A stretch of 64,000 nt of DNA. Source: Akebia trifoliata. Lineage: Eukaryota; Streptophyta; Magnoliopsida; Ranunculales; Lardizabalaceae. The notes under the pieces were generated by a model. That model searched no databases. It had not been told where the DNA came from and saw only the letters and a program-made list of their open reading frames with translations. Location: positions 17,377,040 through 17,441,039 of the forward strand of contig CM030705.1 in the NCBI GenBank assembly GCA_017979445.1, in the 5' to 3' direction. Positions 10,683 through 22,113 of this stretch are shown in pieces (positions within the stretch are counted from its first letter, which is position 1; each line of letters opens with the position of its first letter). The position numbers were made by a program, and so were the translations under genes.

Positions 10683-13600
10683 CATTGAGGATCAGACTTG
10701 AAAGACCCCAAGTTTGGGAGCATTGCTAAAATGACCTAGACTATTTTTATTTCTAGTTATTAGTTTGCTGGTTTATTTTTTGATTTTTATCCTTCTTTTT
10801 TTTCATTCAATTATTGCTTGTGTGTTTGGATTGTGGATATTCTACTTTTGCATATTATCATTTTTTTATGGTTCAATTGAAAGTCATTTGGAATAATGCG
10901 AGATTTCAAAGGGATGGTTTTATTGAAGATGGATTGATGCGGTTGGACAACGAATTTTTTATTTTATTTTTATTGAATTTTTTTTTAGAAACGTGTGTAG
11001 ATTTAAAAAGAAACAGAGGTATATTTTCTAGGTGTGTGCGATTGATCCTTGGACAACATTTTGTTTTAGTTTTTAAATTTCTTTTTTTTATTTTAGTGAG
11101 TGTTTAATCTGTTGGTTAATTTTTGTTTTTTTTCCTTTTAGAAAAAAAATATAATTTTTTTATGCTAGGCGTGCTGCCCATTGACAGCAAGAAGGCAATA
11201 AGAATAAAAGTAAATAAAAAAAAATATTTTTTTTGAGGGTCTGTTAGCAGTAACCTGTCGTTTTTAATCTTTATAGGGTGGTGTGTCCCTAGCAAAATAT
11301 CGTTTGTACTTCTCGAACCCAGTTAGTTTTAATATGAGTTTCTTCTTAATGTCATCTTCTTCAATAAGAGACCGAACCTGTCTCTTGGTTCGATCGGCTG
11401 AAACCTCCGCTCGATCAGGTTTTTGGTTGAAGTTGTTGATTTCTTTTGATGTATTCCCTTTGAAACCAACTCAAATTAAGTGATCTCACCAAGAGAGATC
11501 GATCTCTCTTCCTTCGGTCGAAGAGAAATTTAGAGTTACTGGTTCAGATTAACAAGAGACCTTTGATTCAAAGTGAAATAATAGATCTCTTTCGAAGTTG
11601 AATTTATTTTTTCAAATTAAATTCCTGTTGGTTTATTTCAAAGTCATTTGAATCTTCAATCGAAAATTTCTATTTTGAGTTCGTTTGAAACAGTTTTTAA
11701 GAATAGTAAGGTCAATTTCCTTTTGTTGGAGAGTTGGACAGGAAGAGAGAATGAAATTGAACATAAAGATGTTCGAGTTTGGTCTCTTTTCGTACCTTAG
11801 AAGAGTTCGAACGGTGATCTAGTCACTGTGTTCGTTTGTATTTGGTTTGTTCGACCGAACCACAAGATCGTTTGATCCAAATCGATAATCGATGTTTCGA
11901 TTTTGAGTTTTCTACGAACTTTTCTTCCCTAAACTGAACTTGCTGGATTTTTTGTATACATCTTTGAATGATCAGTGATGCTTTTGAAGTTTCTAGGATC
12001 TGGAATTCATTGATGGTGTGGTTTGAATTCCAAAGGTGTTGTTTGCGAAACTTGAACCATCTGATCAAGATGCAATTCTAAATGAAAATATTTAAATGTT
12101 GGGACGCCTCTGTAGTCCCCCATTAGTGTATTTTTCTGTTTTATTTTTATCTCAAAATCGAGTTCGATAAAATTATCAAGAACATGTTTTGTTGAGTTCT
12201 TGATATGCACTCCGAATCCCATTGAACACGTGAAATCTCTATTCCATCATTAGCGCTGGTTAGAACGCGTGTTCAACCAAAAATCAGAACAAAAAAAGAG
12301 GGATTTTGCAGCCAAAGTTTAGAATTGAATTTTCAACACGATTTGTTGATTTTAATTAAGGAAGTTCCACACGAAAGTCGATTTGAGGTGTTTTAGCGTT
12401 TTTTTTCCTTCCTAGATTATTGGTGTAATAGAAGATTAGTTTTTAGGCTGGATTTTTGACCATTTTAAATTGGTATTTTTTATGTTCCTTTGTTTAAAAT
12501 CTATTTTGGCAAGAAAAAAAAAACAAGTTCTTAATAAAATCAATTTGTCGATTCTTTTAAAAACCACTCCGTGCTCCAACAATTACCACTCTATTCTTAA
12601 TTAAATATTCTTTTAAATCTCAATTTATTTAAGGTCACCCAAGTAACTCTTGATTGGAATATATAAAAAAAATATTTTGGATTGAATGCTTGCTTTTGAC
12701 ATTGCCATGATCTTGATATATATTTATGTGCTCATTTTCATGAAATATTTTAGAATGGTGTTTGTTTTGATTAATATTGATGTATGATGATATAATCAGG
12801 GCCATGGGCCCATTTGTTTTGAAAAAGGCCCCGGGCACACCCCATCCTATTTTGCATACACCACATGCACGTTTACTGTTTTGCACGCATGCATGTTCCA
12901 ATCTAAGTCAACGTGGCCCTAATGCGTGGCCCGGTCTCTTTGGAGATGCGACGTCATTCATGAAAACAACAACTCCAGTCACGTACCTTAGGGTATATAA
13001 AATTAGGGCATCAGTACCATCTGATCAGGTGACTCTGAAAGGCATATCGATACACCCAAAGTGGAGCGACCTGAGCCTTTGACCTATTGTAAGCCACATA
13101 GTCACATGTCTAGTTTACCAACGTAGTACTAGTACGTGGTCGATCACCTCGTGGGATGTCAAACCATTTATGAAAGGTACAACTCTTGACTCGTACCCAT
13201 AGGCATATTAAAGATGATCCAAGTACATCAGTTGTACTTCTTGGTCAAAATCAGTGCCTAAACGAGATCCTCCTTCGATGTACTACGGTACTAGGAGGAT
13301 AAACTATGTATATTCTAGAAAAGAGGTGATTTAAGAGTGTCTTTGCTCAAGCATCGCGCACCACCTTTGATTTGGGTATTAAACTAGCTACTTTTGATTT
13401 CAGAGAAGTGAGTTGAAGTTTTAGATTATCACATATACGGTATATCAAACTAACTCACAATGTACAGTCTGATTGAGTACACTCGAGAGGTATAAAAATG
13501 CATTGCATATAGTAAGCTTAGAGTCTAGAAACCTCCCCTGTAGGCCACGACTCGAACTTATAGTAGGTGTTCCTGAGTTATTTATTGAATGAGACCTTGT

Positions 13601-14028
13601 GAATGATGAATGTATGTGAATAATGAGATCAGAATGTTTAGTTATCCTCAAGGATTAAAGTTTTATTTTACCTAATTAAAATGGGTGCACCGACCCAATA
13701 AAAAATCAATTTTTTTTGTAATAATGACCTAGTCCATCTCGATCCAACAATCATGATAGGCCGGGCCATTTAAATTAAAATGAAAATCAAATTCTTTTCT
13801 AAATTCGGGTTTCAACCTATTTTCAAAGTAAAAAAATGATTTACGAAAGGAAAGTATTTTCCAAAAAAAGTGTTTTCCAAAGGAAGTGTTCTCTAGCAAA
13901 AAAAAATTTCCAAGAAAAAGTGTTTTCCAGAAAATGTTTTCTATAAGAACAAGATTTTTCAAAAGAAAAAGTAATTTTACATGGACCTTAGAAATGTACT
14001 AAAATACCCTTTTGTGTCAAACCAAGAT
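10683..14028 (+). other. TatA 5' leader (untranslated region)
   Basis: This is about 3.3 kb without conserved coding sequence. It is homologous on the opposite strand to TatB 27945-31125 and 8740-9192, so it belongs to the family and is not a host insertion. T-rich DNA fills 10740-11260. A 20-bp perfect palindrome is at 11491-11510, and short AAAGTGTTTTCC-like repeats are at 13850-13960. Short open frames here (10814-11107, 12777-13082 and others) are not conserved as proteins between TatA and TatB. The point matching the TatA insertion site in TatB is near 13490. Confidence 0.7.
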
Positions 14029-14794
14029 GTTAGCCACAGACAATAACCCAATCGATCAGTTAGTCAAAACAACCATCATAGGGATCCACCCTGTAGAAAA
14101 GATCAATTTTGGGAGGTTCATGTTGAGGAGTGCTCTTTACTTCTATGAGTTCGAGATAGACTAGAACCTCTTACGTGTTATGGCTAAGCGCTAGAACCCT
14201 TACCTTCACATATTCCATATTGGACATATGCACTTGTGTCCCACTTACGAGGATTATTGTGGCATCATGGGGATATCTACTTTAAGACCTCTAGTCAGGC
14301 CCTCATTGAAAACATGATATTCTGGTGCCCTCGTCACAGAACTGAACATTTCCAAGGAACAAGCCAAGGCCCTATTCTATAACGGGAGATTGAACTTAGT
14401 ACCTTTATTTGGCCCGTATCACTCCCGCAGTCATCCCATCCATGTAAAATCAGAAGCCTGGCGAGCCACTAGAGACTATCGATTGTGCCTAGGAATCCTA
14501 GCCCAATACATTGACCTCCAAAAGTGACGGTCAGACTTTCCCTGAGTCCTTCATAGATATAACATTCCAACTCTCAAGGAAAAAAGCAAACCCAGTACTT
14601 CTCATCCTAACTGAAATTTTCTCAGGTCTAAATGCCATAAAGAATGGTGAGGGAAAACTTCAAAGAAAGGCCCCACTTATTCTATATGTGACTCTGTGAA
14701 CGTCTCAAAATTGTAGATGTCCCATCAAACCTCGAGTATGGGCCATAATATTTTTCCAAAAAAAACCTGTTAGTGCGTTACAACTCAGTCAAGG

Positions 14795-14799
14795 CTTGG
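14795..14799. repeat. Target-site duplication CTTGG, left of solo LTR
   Basis: CTTGG directly precedes the solo LTR and recurs at 16484-16488 directly after it. Confidence 0.9.
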
Positions 14800-16483
14800 T
14801 GAAAGCGCCCTCGATCCACGGGGTACGCGGATCCGCTTTTGACCCTTGAGGTTTGGGAGTCGCCACCTAGTTATTGTAGTCTAGGAACCAAACTGACTCT
14901 AAAATGGATAAAAACTAATCTACTACAGAAAATCTGAATCCGGGGATCATGTTACGGGGTTGGAAGGTGTTAGGCACCAACCCCGCCCGGTCATTGCCAG
15001 TCTCTACTTATCCCAAATAAATCTACATCGCTAATGACAAACCTAGATTAAAAAATAATATAAAAAAAGCTTACCTTCAATCTGCAAAAGTGTTATTCCC
15101 TTAGATCTGGTGAAAACGGCTCCTTGTACCGTATTCCTTACTTCGTTCTATCTCCAGATCTGATTTCTGATCTCTGAGGTAAGGTATCTCCTTCTTGGAT
15201 CTGGGTGCTTCGAATTTGTTGTGGATTTTTGGAATGTTTTTGATAGGTTTTTGGGTGTTTTTTAGGCTAAAATCATAGCAGGGGTGTTAGGTAAGGAGTT
15301 GAGGCTCAAAAATTAGGGTTTTGGAGAGGTTGTGGAGGCTTCTTCACCTACTTTTCCTAGGGTTTTTTCTTTTATACGAAAATAGGGTGTGGAGGCTCCT
15401 ATTTATAAAGTTTTTAGAAGCATTAGGGTTTGATTAGGGTTTTGACTTAGTCTTTAGGGTTTTAATTTAGGGTTTTGACTTTAGTCTTATGAGATTGACT
15501 TGATTAGTTTAGATTAGGATTTTGATTTAGGGTTTTGACCTTAGTCTTATGAGATTGACTCGATTAGTTTAGATTAGGGTTTTGACTTTAGTCTTATGAG
15601 ATTGACTTTAATACTTGACTCTAGTCTTACTTAATTGACTTTAATTTTGACTTTAGTCTTATTTGATTGACTTTAATATATTGACTTTAGTCTTGCTTGA
15701 TTGACTTTAAATTTTTGGAGAACCCCCCTCTATTATATCTTTGATTCTTTGGACCCCCAAATGGAGGGGTCCTTAAAAAAATATCTTGCGAACCATCAAT
15801 AATTTTTCTTGAAAGCCTGATTGATCAATTTTTTAGTTTAAATTTTATAATTAATGTTTCACTTTACATTATTTAATGATTTATTTATTAATTTCAAAAA
15901 TTTTAATTATTAAAATTGTGAAATTACCATTTTGCCCTCGGAGATGATTTTTTACGTTTTAAATTATTTTTCAATGTTCCAGGATGTTTTGGAATCAGTT
16001 TTTCGTAAAGAATTCAATGAGAATGTTGGTTTTTATCATTTATGAAATTTTTTGTATGAAATGATCGTGAACTTTATGAGGGGTATTTTCGTGATTTTGT
16101 CAAATTTTGTGAAAATTGGCGAAGTGGTTTACTTGGTTTCGATTTGTTGTTTTATGTGTTTGAATGGGTCTTCCTAAGCGTAACGTAGGTTCTAGGGTTG
16201 TTTTGGTGTTAGGGGTATTTTGATAATTTGATCATTTTTAGTGATTTTTATCGTGAAGCTTCTTTTTGGTTTGCAATATGATGATTTCTACGTTTCTGGG
16301 ATCGTATTTTCCTATCGTAGCGTGGTTTCTAAGGTTTTGTCAGTTCGAGATACCTCATCCGGATTTCTGAAAGCACATCTGGTGACAAAATAAAGTACTG
16401 GAATAAACATCCATCATTGGGAACTTTTGCGATCGGGTTGACGACTTGATTAATCAGGCGGATGCAAAAATGGGGTGTCTACA
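14800..16483 (-). repeat. Tat solo LTR inside TatA ORF1, 1684 bp
   Basis: On the minus strand it starts TGTAGACACCCC and ends GAGGGCGCTTTCA, the canonical ends of this LTR family. CTTGG at 14795-14799 and 16484-16488 is a perfect 5-bp duplication, so this is a real insertion that later lost its internal region by LTR-LTR recombination. The flanking ORF1 reading resumes across it. It shares with the solo LTR at 57249-59014 a block absent from the TatA LTRs (AGAACCCCCCTCTATTATAT and a GGACCCCCAAAT tract, 15718-15780). Three copies of a TTAGTCTTATGAGATTGACT unit lie at about 15480-15610. The inverted TATA box is at 15400-15407. Confidence 0.92.
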
Positions 16484-16848
16484 CTTGGAACAAATGGTTA
16501 GACTCTCGCCTTGCCCGTCATATCGATTTAAGATGTCATTAGTGGATGACTGATCCCCATGTTCTAAGAACCAAAGGATCCTACTATGTCCGTCTGATCG
16601 GTCTGGAAGAAACATCTTTCTACCAACCTACATTGATCGTAGAGCAGTACGACATACCCATTGAGTTATATTTTCCTCAGCACAAAGCTTTTTTCCCTCC
16701 CAAGCCATTGACTGAAAAGTTAGTGTATCTCATTGAGAAGGCTTGGAAAAAACGCACCTTAGGGTATCCAAACAGACTAGCAGAATTCAAGGAGCCAGTT
16801 GTTAAAGCCAAAATGATCAAGCCTGATAGCAATCCTGATAACCACTAA

Positions 16849-17191
16849 GACAAAGCCAAGCGTCCATGTAAAGAATAGTTTAAATCATATTTGTTAAAAA
16901 ATGTTAATGAGAACATTTTTCTGTCAATAATTTTCAATAAAGCTATTTTAATATTTATTTCTCTTTTGAATAATCGTTGCGTGACTGGATTAATTAATGG
17001 ATTGGTGCACAAACTTCAATAAAATGACTTATTAAAATGTTATCAAGGGGGTAACACTGAAATTGATTAAATCTACCTTTGATGGGGTCATATAGGATTA
17101 TCATTACGTCCAAACTCAAGCGTCCACCTCCTAGTTGAAGTCGTAAGTCCAGTTGATTAGAACGAACGTTAGCACCAAGTCAACAGGCCAA
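16849..17191 (+). other. TatA spacer between ORF1 and gag
   Basis: This AT-rich spacer of about 340 bp has no open frame. It includes the block ATCAAGGGGGTAACACTG (about 17043-17060), which is also preserved in TatB on the minus strand at about 8515-8535. That shared block anchors the alignment of the two elements. Confidence 0.6.
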
Positions 17192-18564
17192 GATGAATTC
17201 AGAGTCCGAGCTTACAAAGATCCGTAAGATTTTGGCAGCCTTTGCTAATGATATCAATAGTATAAAAGGCAAAGTGAAAGTTTTAGAATAGATTTCAGAA
17301 TCAACAGGCAATCCCCTTGACGATCCGAAAGGAAAAAAGGTAGAAGAAAATATAACAAGACGTGCACATGAAGTTTTTGAACTTGACGGAGATGAAGAAC
17401 ATTTCGATGAAAATCTGGTGTTAGCCAATAGAATATCTCAATTAGAGTCAGCTATGAAGAGTATAAAGGGTATCGATGAAATTGCAGCAAGCATTGAAGC
17501 TCTAAATCGTATCCCTAGAATCCATTTGTCAGAGAAGTTTGTGATGCCTGAAATGGACAAGTTCAGTGAGACAGGGTGTGTAAAGGCATATCTTAAGATG
17601 TATGTTACTAACATGCGCACTATGGGGCTCAGTGACGAATAGATGACATTGTTGTTTCAGAGAACTCTATTAAGATCAGCACTACGTTGGCTGATGTTTC
17701 AAGATCCAGTTATTGTGGGTACTTGGGAGAGCATGTCAAAGGCTTTCTGACATCAGTATAAGTACAGTATTGAGATTGAGACTTCAAGAAGGGATTTGGA
17801 GTCAACTAAATAGAAAAATAGGAAAACTTTTACTGATTTGATTGGCCGTTGGAGGGCCAAAACTGCCCAAATGTGGGATAGGTCATCAGAAAAGGAACAA
17901 GTAGCCATTATCCTAAAAAATCTTATACAAGGATATACTCAGCTCTTGATTGCTCAATATCTTCCTACCTTTGAATCCCTATTACAAGCTGGAAGCCAAC
18001 TCGATGATGCATTTGCCTTTAGGGTTCTTTCTAACCCCTCGGATAACAAGTCCAAGAAACCTTATGTTCCCAAATCCAATATCAACCATGCTTACATAGC
18101 CAACACCTTACTTACCCCAGTTCAACCACCAACCTGGACCAATAATCAAGTTCACCTAAGTCAATCCTGAACTCCATGCCAATTTACCAATTTAGGGATG
18201 ACCCTTATCGTAGCTTTGCAAAAACTATTGAAAAAAGGTCTTCTTACCCCGATTCAACCTCGACCTTTACCAAATTCCCTGCCAGTCGGACACAACCCTA
18301 ACTTGTTCTGTGAATTTCATCAAAATCTTGGCCATCACACTGACCAATGTATCACTCTTCATCATGTTATTCAAAATCTTATTAATAACAAAAATGTCAC
18401 AATCCCTAGCCCAACATCACCAAATGTTACCACTAATCCACTACCCACCTATCAACCTCCACCAATCCTGAACATGGTTTCTCACACCCCATTATTGTTC
18501 GATCCCGTCTCTCTCATCTATCATATCCAAGTCAAACCACCTAGTTACCCATTGTCGGGATAAC
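17192..18564 (+). pseudogene. TatA gag
   Basis: This is the structural polyprotein region. The reading begins MNSESELTKIRKILAAF at about 17192, with a coiled-coil-like N-terminus (LVLANRISQLESAMKSI, about 17409-17460). The retrotransposon gag core follows (MPEMDKFSETGCVKAYLKM at about 17544-17600, MTLLFQRTLLRSALRWLM at about 17642-17696, and LIGRWRAKTAQMWDR at about 17838-17882). A zinc knuckle of the Tat type, CEFHQNLGHHTDQC (CX2HX4HX4C), is at about 18308-18349, with Pro-rich flanks. Stops at about 17288, 17640, 17748, 17809 and 18168 and a TAA at 18562 break it. The start ATG was chosen from homology and is not certain. Confidence 0.82.
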
Positions 18565-19059
18565 TTTTACTGATGAGGTTTTCACCACGAACTATGAACC
18601 ATTTGATCTAACCTCAGTTGATACGTATTGTTTATCCCTGTCTCGCTACAGTAGTCCCGCATTTACTAGTTACCTGTTGGCTCAAATGAACCTGAAAAAC
18701 CCTATATATTTGACAGATGAAGATCCATACTTGTTAACTGAAGAAGATGAGCGTTTCTCCTTCTCTTGTGATGAAGTTAGACATATGACTTGAGGGGGGA
18801 GAGTTTTTAAGCCAGAAGAACTCTGTGTTGATAATCCTACAGCCTTACAAGAAAAGAAAGAGAAAATCTCATCAAAAAAAATATCGAAGAAGATAACTCC
18901 ATGATCAAGTAGTTGAAGAAAACCAATATCTCAATTTAGGGTTTACTCATGGCTTCCACTACTCATAGGGAGGTTGTTCGCAAAGCACTAAACACAACCT
19001 AAGTCTCCATTGATACTTCTCCAGATTAGCTGGCTAGTATAGCAGGGGCAACTTACGTA
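18565..19059 (+). other. TatA gag-protease spacer (degenerate coding)
   Basis: About 500 bp that probably once encoded the Gag-Pol junction. Readings such as YCLSLSRYSSPAFTSYLLAQ (about 18628-18687) and DEDPYLLTEEDERFSFSCDE (about 18716-18775) resemble coding sequence, but stops interrupt every frame. No catalytic motif is visible. Confidence 0.4.
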
Positions 19060-19613
19060 GAGAATATCCTATCCTTCTCGGTCTCAAATCTCCCAAAAGA
19101 GGGAGCAAGCCACACTAAGCTGTTGCACATCACAGTAGACTGTAACAGGATGAGGGTACCTCTGGTTTTGATTGATAATGGGAGTGCACTGAATGTTTGC
19201 GATTTAAAAACTACTACCTGTCTCGGGTTTAAAGTTGAAGATCTCAAGCCTACTAATCAAGGTGTATGGCATATGATGACACCAAAAGGGATGTATTGGG
19301 AATTCTACACCTTCGATTGTCCATAGGTCTAGCTGAATTTCCTGTGAAATTTTAGGTTATTGATATCCAGTCCTCTTTCAATTTACTGTTAGGAAAACCA
19401 TGGTTACACCAGATCAAAGCCATCCCTTCCATGCTGCACCAGAATGTTAAATTTATCAAAGATGGACTAGTAATTATCCTTCATGGAGATACTGAGATTG
19501 TGGGGATTATAAACAGTATCGAAGCCAAGAATGAACCATTACTTGAGATTCAACCAGAACAACAGGGGATAGAGCTCAGTCGGTTTGAATTTGAAAAGAT
19601 ATGCCTAGTCTAA
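19060..19613 (+). pseudogene. TatA aspartic protease
   Basis: This is the retropepsin-like domain of the Tat type. The active-site motif LIDNGSALNVCDLKT is at about 19162-19206 (D-N-G-S-A in place of D-S/T-G-A, common in Tat elements). Then come the TPKGMYWEF strand and, after a TAG at about 19325, LLLGKPWLHQIKAIPSMLHQ (about 19386-19445) and NVKFIKDGLVIILHGD. The frame also changes at the stop. It would process the polyprotein. The catalytic Asp is present, but the stop splits the domain between its active-site loop and the C-terminal strands. Confidence 0.82.
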
Positions 19614-19919
19614 TGGGATCATTCGGTGAAAGAATATTTTTCTATTGAGAATACCTTTAACTGCTACATGGCCAATATGTTCAAAAAAATGAGATTTTTC
19701 CCTGGTATGGGCTTAGGTCGCAAGCAACAATGTATTAAAGAGGCACCAGTGATTAAAGAAGTCATCGGCACATTCAGACTAGGATATAAACCTACTAAGG
19801 AAGATTGGGCCCAATACTGGAAGACAAAATGGGACAAGGCAATTGCAAAAAGGCAAAGGCGCACCACGTATCTGATTAAAATGAAGCCTTATCGTAAGAC
19901 CTTTAATGGTTATTCGTGA
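19614..19919 (+). pseudogene. TatA G-patch domain segment
   Basis: Open frame 19626-19919 contains a glycine-rich G-patch-like motif, MFKKMRFFPGMGLGRKQQCI (about 19677-19736), followed by FRLGYKPTKEDWAQYWKTKW and a basic tail. G-patch domains bind RNA or RNA helicases and are known between protease and RT in Tat-clade elements. The family role is probably in RNA handling or polyprotein processing. The segment is uninterrupted to TGA at 19917-19919. It follows the protease by a few codons and belonged to the same Pol polyprotein. Confidence 0.75.
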
Positions 19920-20580
19920 AAGAATGAGAAGAGTTCCGTTATTGTGGGTTCCCAGAGCCGTTCATTGAGTACATCATAGGTACTTGTCTACCGGGGTTTG
20001 AAATCTTCTTTGGCATGGAATGGCCTCAAAAGGAAGCAAATACAGAAACTGAAGAAAAAGAAGTTGAAGACTGGCAGCTCAATCTAGACTCCCTCAATAT
20101 TGATCAGTTATTCATTGAAGATCACAATGTCCTAGTATTGTCAATTGAGAAGGGGATCCCAAATACTCAGTCTGTAATCAAACCCGCGGTTGGGTGTCTC
20201 TCTAATTATCATGTAATTAGTCTTGTGCTGCACGTCAAGACTGTATCTGTCAGTCCTATTAGTCCTGTTCAGTCTGACGTGCCTGATGAGTCCTTTATTT
20301 CTGATGAGTCAAGTAAGTTAGTTGTTTCTGTTGAGTCTGTTATTTCTAATAAGTCTATTATTCCTGCTGAGTCAAGTGAGTCTGTTAAGTCTGCAATGAG
20401 TTCTGTTACCCCATTTTTTTTAATGAAATGAAAGAAATTTTTGATTACTCTTAGTGCAATAATAATTTAACTAATAATCTGACTTCGGAGGGATAGTCTT
20501 CTAACGAAGAATCTCCCCCTGAAATAATCAAATTACTTGAACAAGAAAATAAACATTAGACTCAACCTCTAATAGAGGAA
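19920..20580 (+). other. TatA protease-RT linker with Ser/Glu-rich repeats
   Basis: This stretch joins the G-patch to RT. An open frame at 20015-20431 has an acidic start (EANTETEEKEVEDWQLNLDS) and then a run of short Ser/Val/Glu repeats (SVSPISPVQSDVPDES, SSKLVVSVESV, PAESSESVKS, about 20245-20400). These are built from a degenerate repeat of roughly 15-18 bp around TCTGTTGAGTCT. Ogre elements remove an intron between protease and RT; I do not see a convincing splice-site pair here. Stops at 20454 and 20495 separate it from RT. Confidence 0.5.
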
Positions 20581-21500
20581 GTAGAGGTTATCAACCTCGG
20601 AACAAAAGAAAGTCCTCAAGTGATTCGGATTGGGGTCACCTTATCTCCCGATAAATGCAAAGGGATAGTAGACTTGCTCAGAAGGTTTAAAAACGTGTTC
20701 GCGTGGTCTTATGAGGATATGCCGGGAGTAAGTACAGATATTGTTCAACATCGGATTCCATTATATCCTAATACTCGACCAATCAAACAGAAACTTCGAC
20801 GTATGAAGCCGGAATGGACTCTAAAGATCAAAGAAGAACTTACAAAGCAGATTAAGGCTGAATTTTTGGAAGTAGTAGAATACCCTGAGTGGATTGCTAA
20901 TATCGTCCCAGTGCCTAAAAAGGATGAAAAAGTCAGAATGTGTATGGACTTTAGAGACCTAAACAAAACAAACCCAAAAGATAGTTTTCATTTACCACAC
21001 ATAGATGTTCTAGTAGATAATACGACAGGACACGCTTTGTTGTCCTTCATGGATGTTTTTTCAGGGTACAATCAGATAAAAATGGACCCTTAGGATATGC
21101 AAAAAACTTCCTTCAACACACAGTGGAGAACCTTTTGTTACAAGGTTATGCCCTTTGGTTTGAAAAACACTGGAGCCACTTATCAAAGAGCAGTTACGAC
21201 TTTACTGCATGACATGATACACAAGGAAGTCAAAGTCTATGTAGATGATATGATAGTCAAGTCTAAGGAACGATTGGGGCACGTTGCTGCACTAGAAAAG
21301 TTTCTTACAAGGATTCAAAAATACCAACACCATTTCAACCCGCAGAAATATGTATTTGGAGTAACTTCTTGAAAATGATTGGGATTTGTGGTCAGTCAAA
21401 GAGGGATAGAAATGGACCTTGTGAAGATTTAAGTTATCTAAGAGATGCCACCGCCTAAGACTAAAAAATAAATTCAAAGTTTTTTGGGCAGAATCCAGTA
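20581..21500 (+). pseudogene. TatA reverse transcriptase
   Basis: Element DNA polymerase. The motifs are in order: VFAWSYEDMPGVSTDIVQHR (about 20698-20757), PIKQKLRRMKPEW (about 20779-20817), WIANIVPVPKKDEKVRMCMD (about 20890-20949), FRDLNKTNPKDSFHLPHID, SFMDVFSGYNQIKM (about 21043-21084), a TAG at 21091, then FCYKVMPFGLKNTGATYQRA (about 21133-21192) and the catalytic YVDDMIVKSKER (about 21238-21273). GFVVSQRGIEMDLVKI and EMPPPKTKK end the domain. Stops at 21091, 21370, 21376 and beyond 21430 break the frame. The catalytic Asp pair is intact. Confidence 0.9.
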
Positions 21501-22113
21501 TGTCAACTAATTCATCGTTCAACTCACCAACGTCTGCGAACCTATTTTCAAACTTCTCAAGAAGAATTAACTAACGGTTTGGAATGAGCAATGTCAAAAG
21601 GCTTTCGACCAAGTCAAGGAGTATCTCTTGAACCTGCCTATTTTGGTTCCACCTACACCGGGTGAACCACTTCTTTTTTATCTGTCAGTCACAAAAGAAG
21701 ATATGGGATGCATGCTTGCATAGTATGACAAAGATACTCGCAAAGAAATGACTATCTACTACATCAGCAAAAAGATGTTAGAGTATGAACAAAGGTATGC
21801 AACCTTAGAAAAAACTTGTTTAGCACTGGTATGGGCTACTTAGAGACTCCGACACTATATGTTATCTCATTCAATTATCTTGTTATCTCGGATGGATCCT
21901 CTCAAGTATCTTTTCGAGAAACCAGTATTAACAGGGAGAACCACACGATGGTTATTGTTGTTATCAGAATTTGACATCATGCATGTTACACAGAAATCTA
22001 TCAAGGAGAGAGCTGTGGTAAAATACTTGGCAGATTACCTAGTAGTAGAAGGAATAAGGCCTATTGATCAATTCCTAGATAATAATATCTTGCATGTTGA
22101 AGAAGAGCCGTAG
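21501..22113 (+). pseudogene. TatA RNase H domain
   Basis: The standard gypsy RNase H following RT. The tether reads CQKAFDQVKEYLLNLPILVP (about 21593-21652). The core follows: PLLFYLSVTKEDMGCMLA (about 21667-21720), a TAG, then TIYYISKKMLEYEQRYATLE (about 21751-21810) and LLSEFDIMHVTQKSIKERAV (about 21958-22017). The usual first Asp position reads YLSVTKEDMG. It runs to TAG at 22111-22113 with internal stops near 21570, 21721 and 21841. It is followed directly by a second RNase H-like domain. Confidence 0.82.

Larger units (their letters stand above)
14029..16848 (+). pseudogene. TatA ORF1 (DUF7745-like), split by a solo LTR
   Basis: An extra ORF upstream of gag, as in Tat/Ogre elements; its function is not known. 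The reading starts MLATDNNPIDQLVKTTIIG at about 14029. It passes through KINFGRFMLRSALYFYEFEID, HIPYWTYAL, YEDYCGIMGISTLRPL and HSRSHPIHVKSEAWR, and after the inserted LTR continues as NKWLDSRLARHIDLRC, TDPHVLRTKGSYYVRLIGLE and ELYFPQHKAFFPPKPLTEK, ending at TAA 16846-16848. The tyrosine-rich EDYC segment resembles plant DUF7745 proteins, which are usually retroelement-derived. Stops (for example TAG at about 14162 and 14195) and frameshifts break the left half; the right half is open from 16546. The LTR at 14800-16483 with CTTGG duplication separates the halves. Confidence 0.7.

Noticed and set aside
12777..13082. 101-codon frame as a gene
   Set aside because: It lies in the TatA leader. The homologous TatB region (28360-28640) is conserved as DNA but does not keep the frame.
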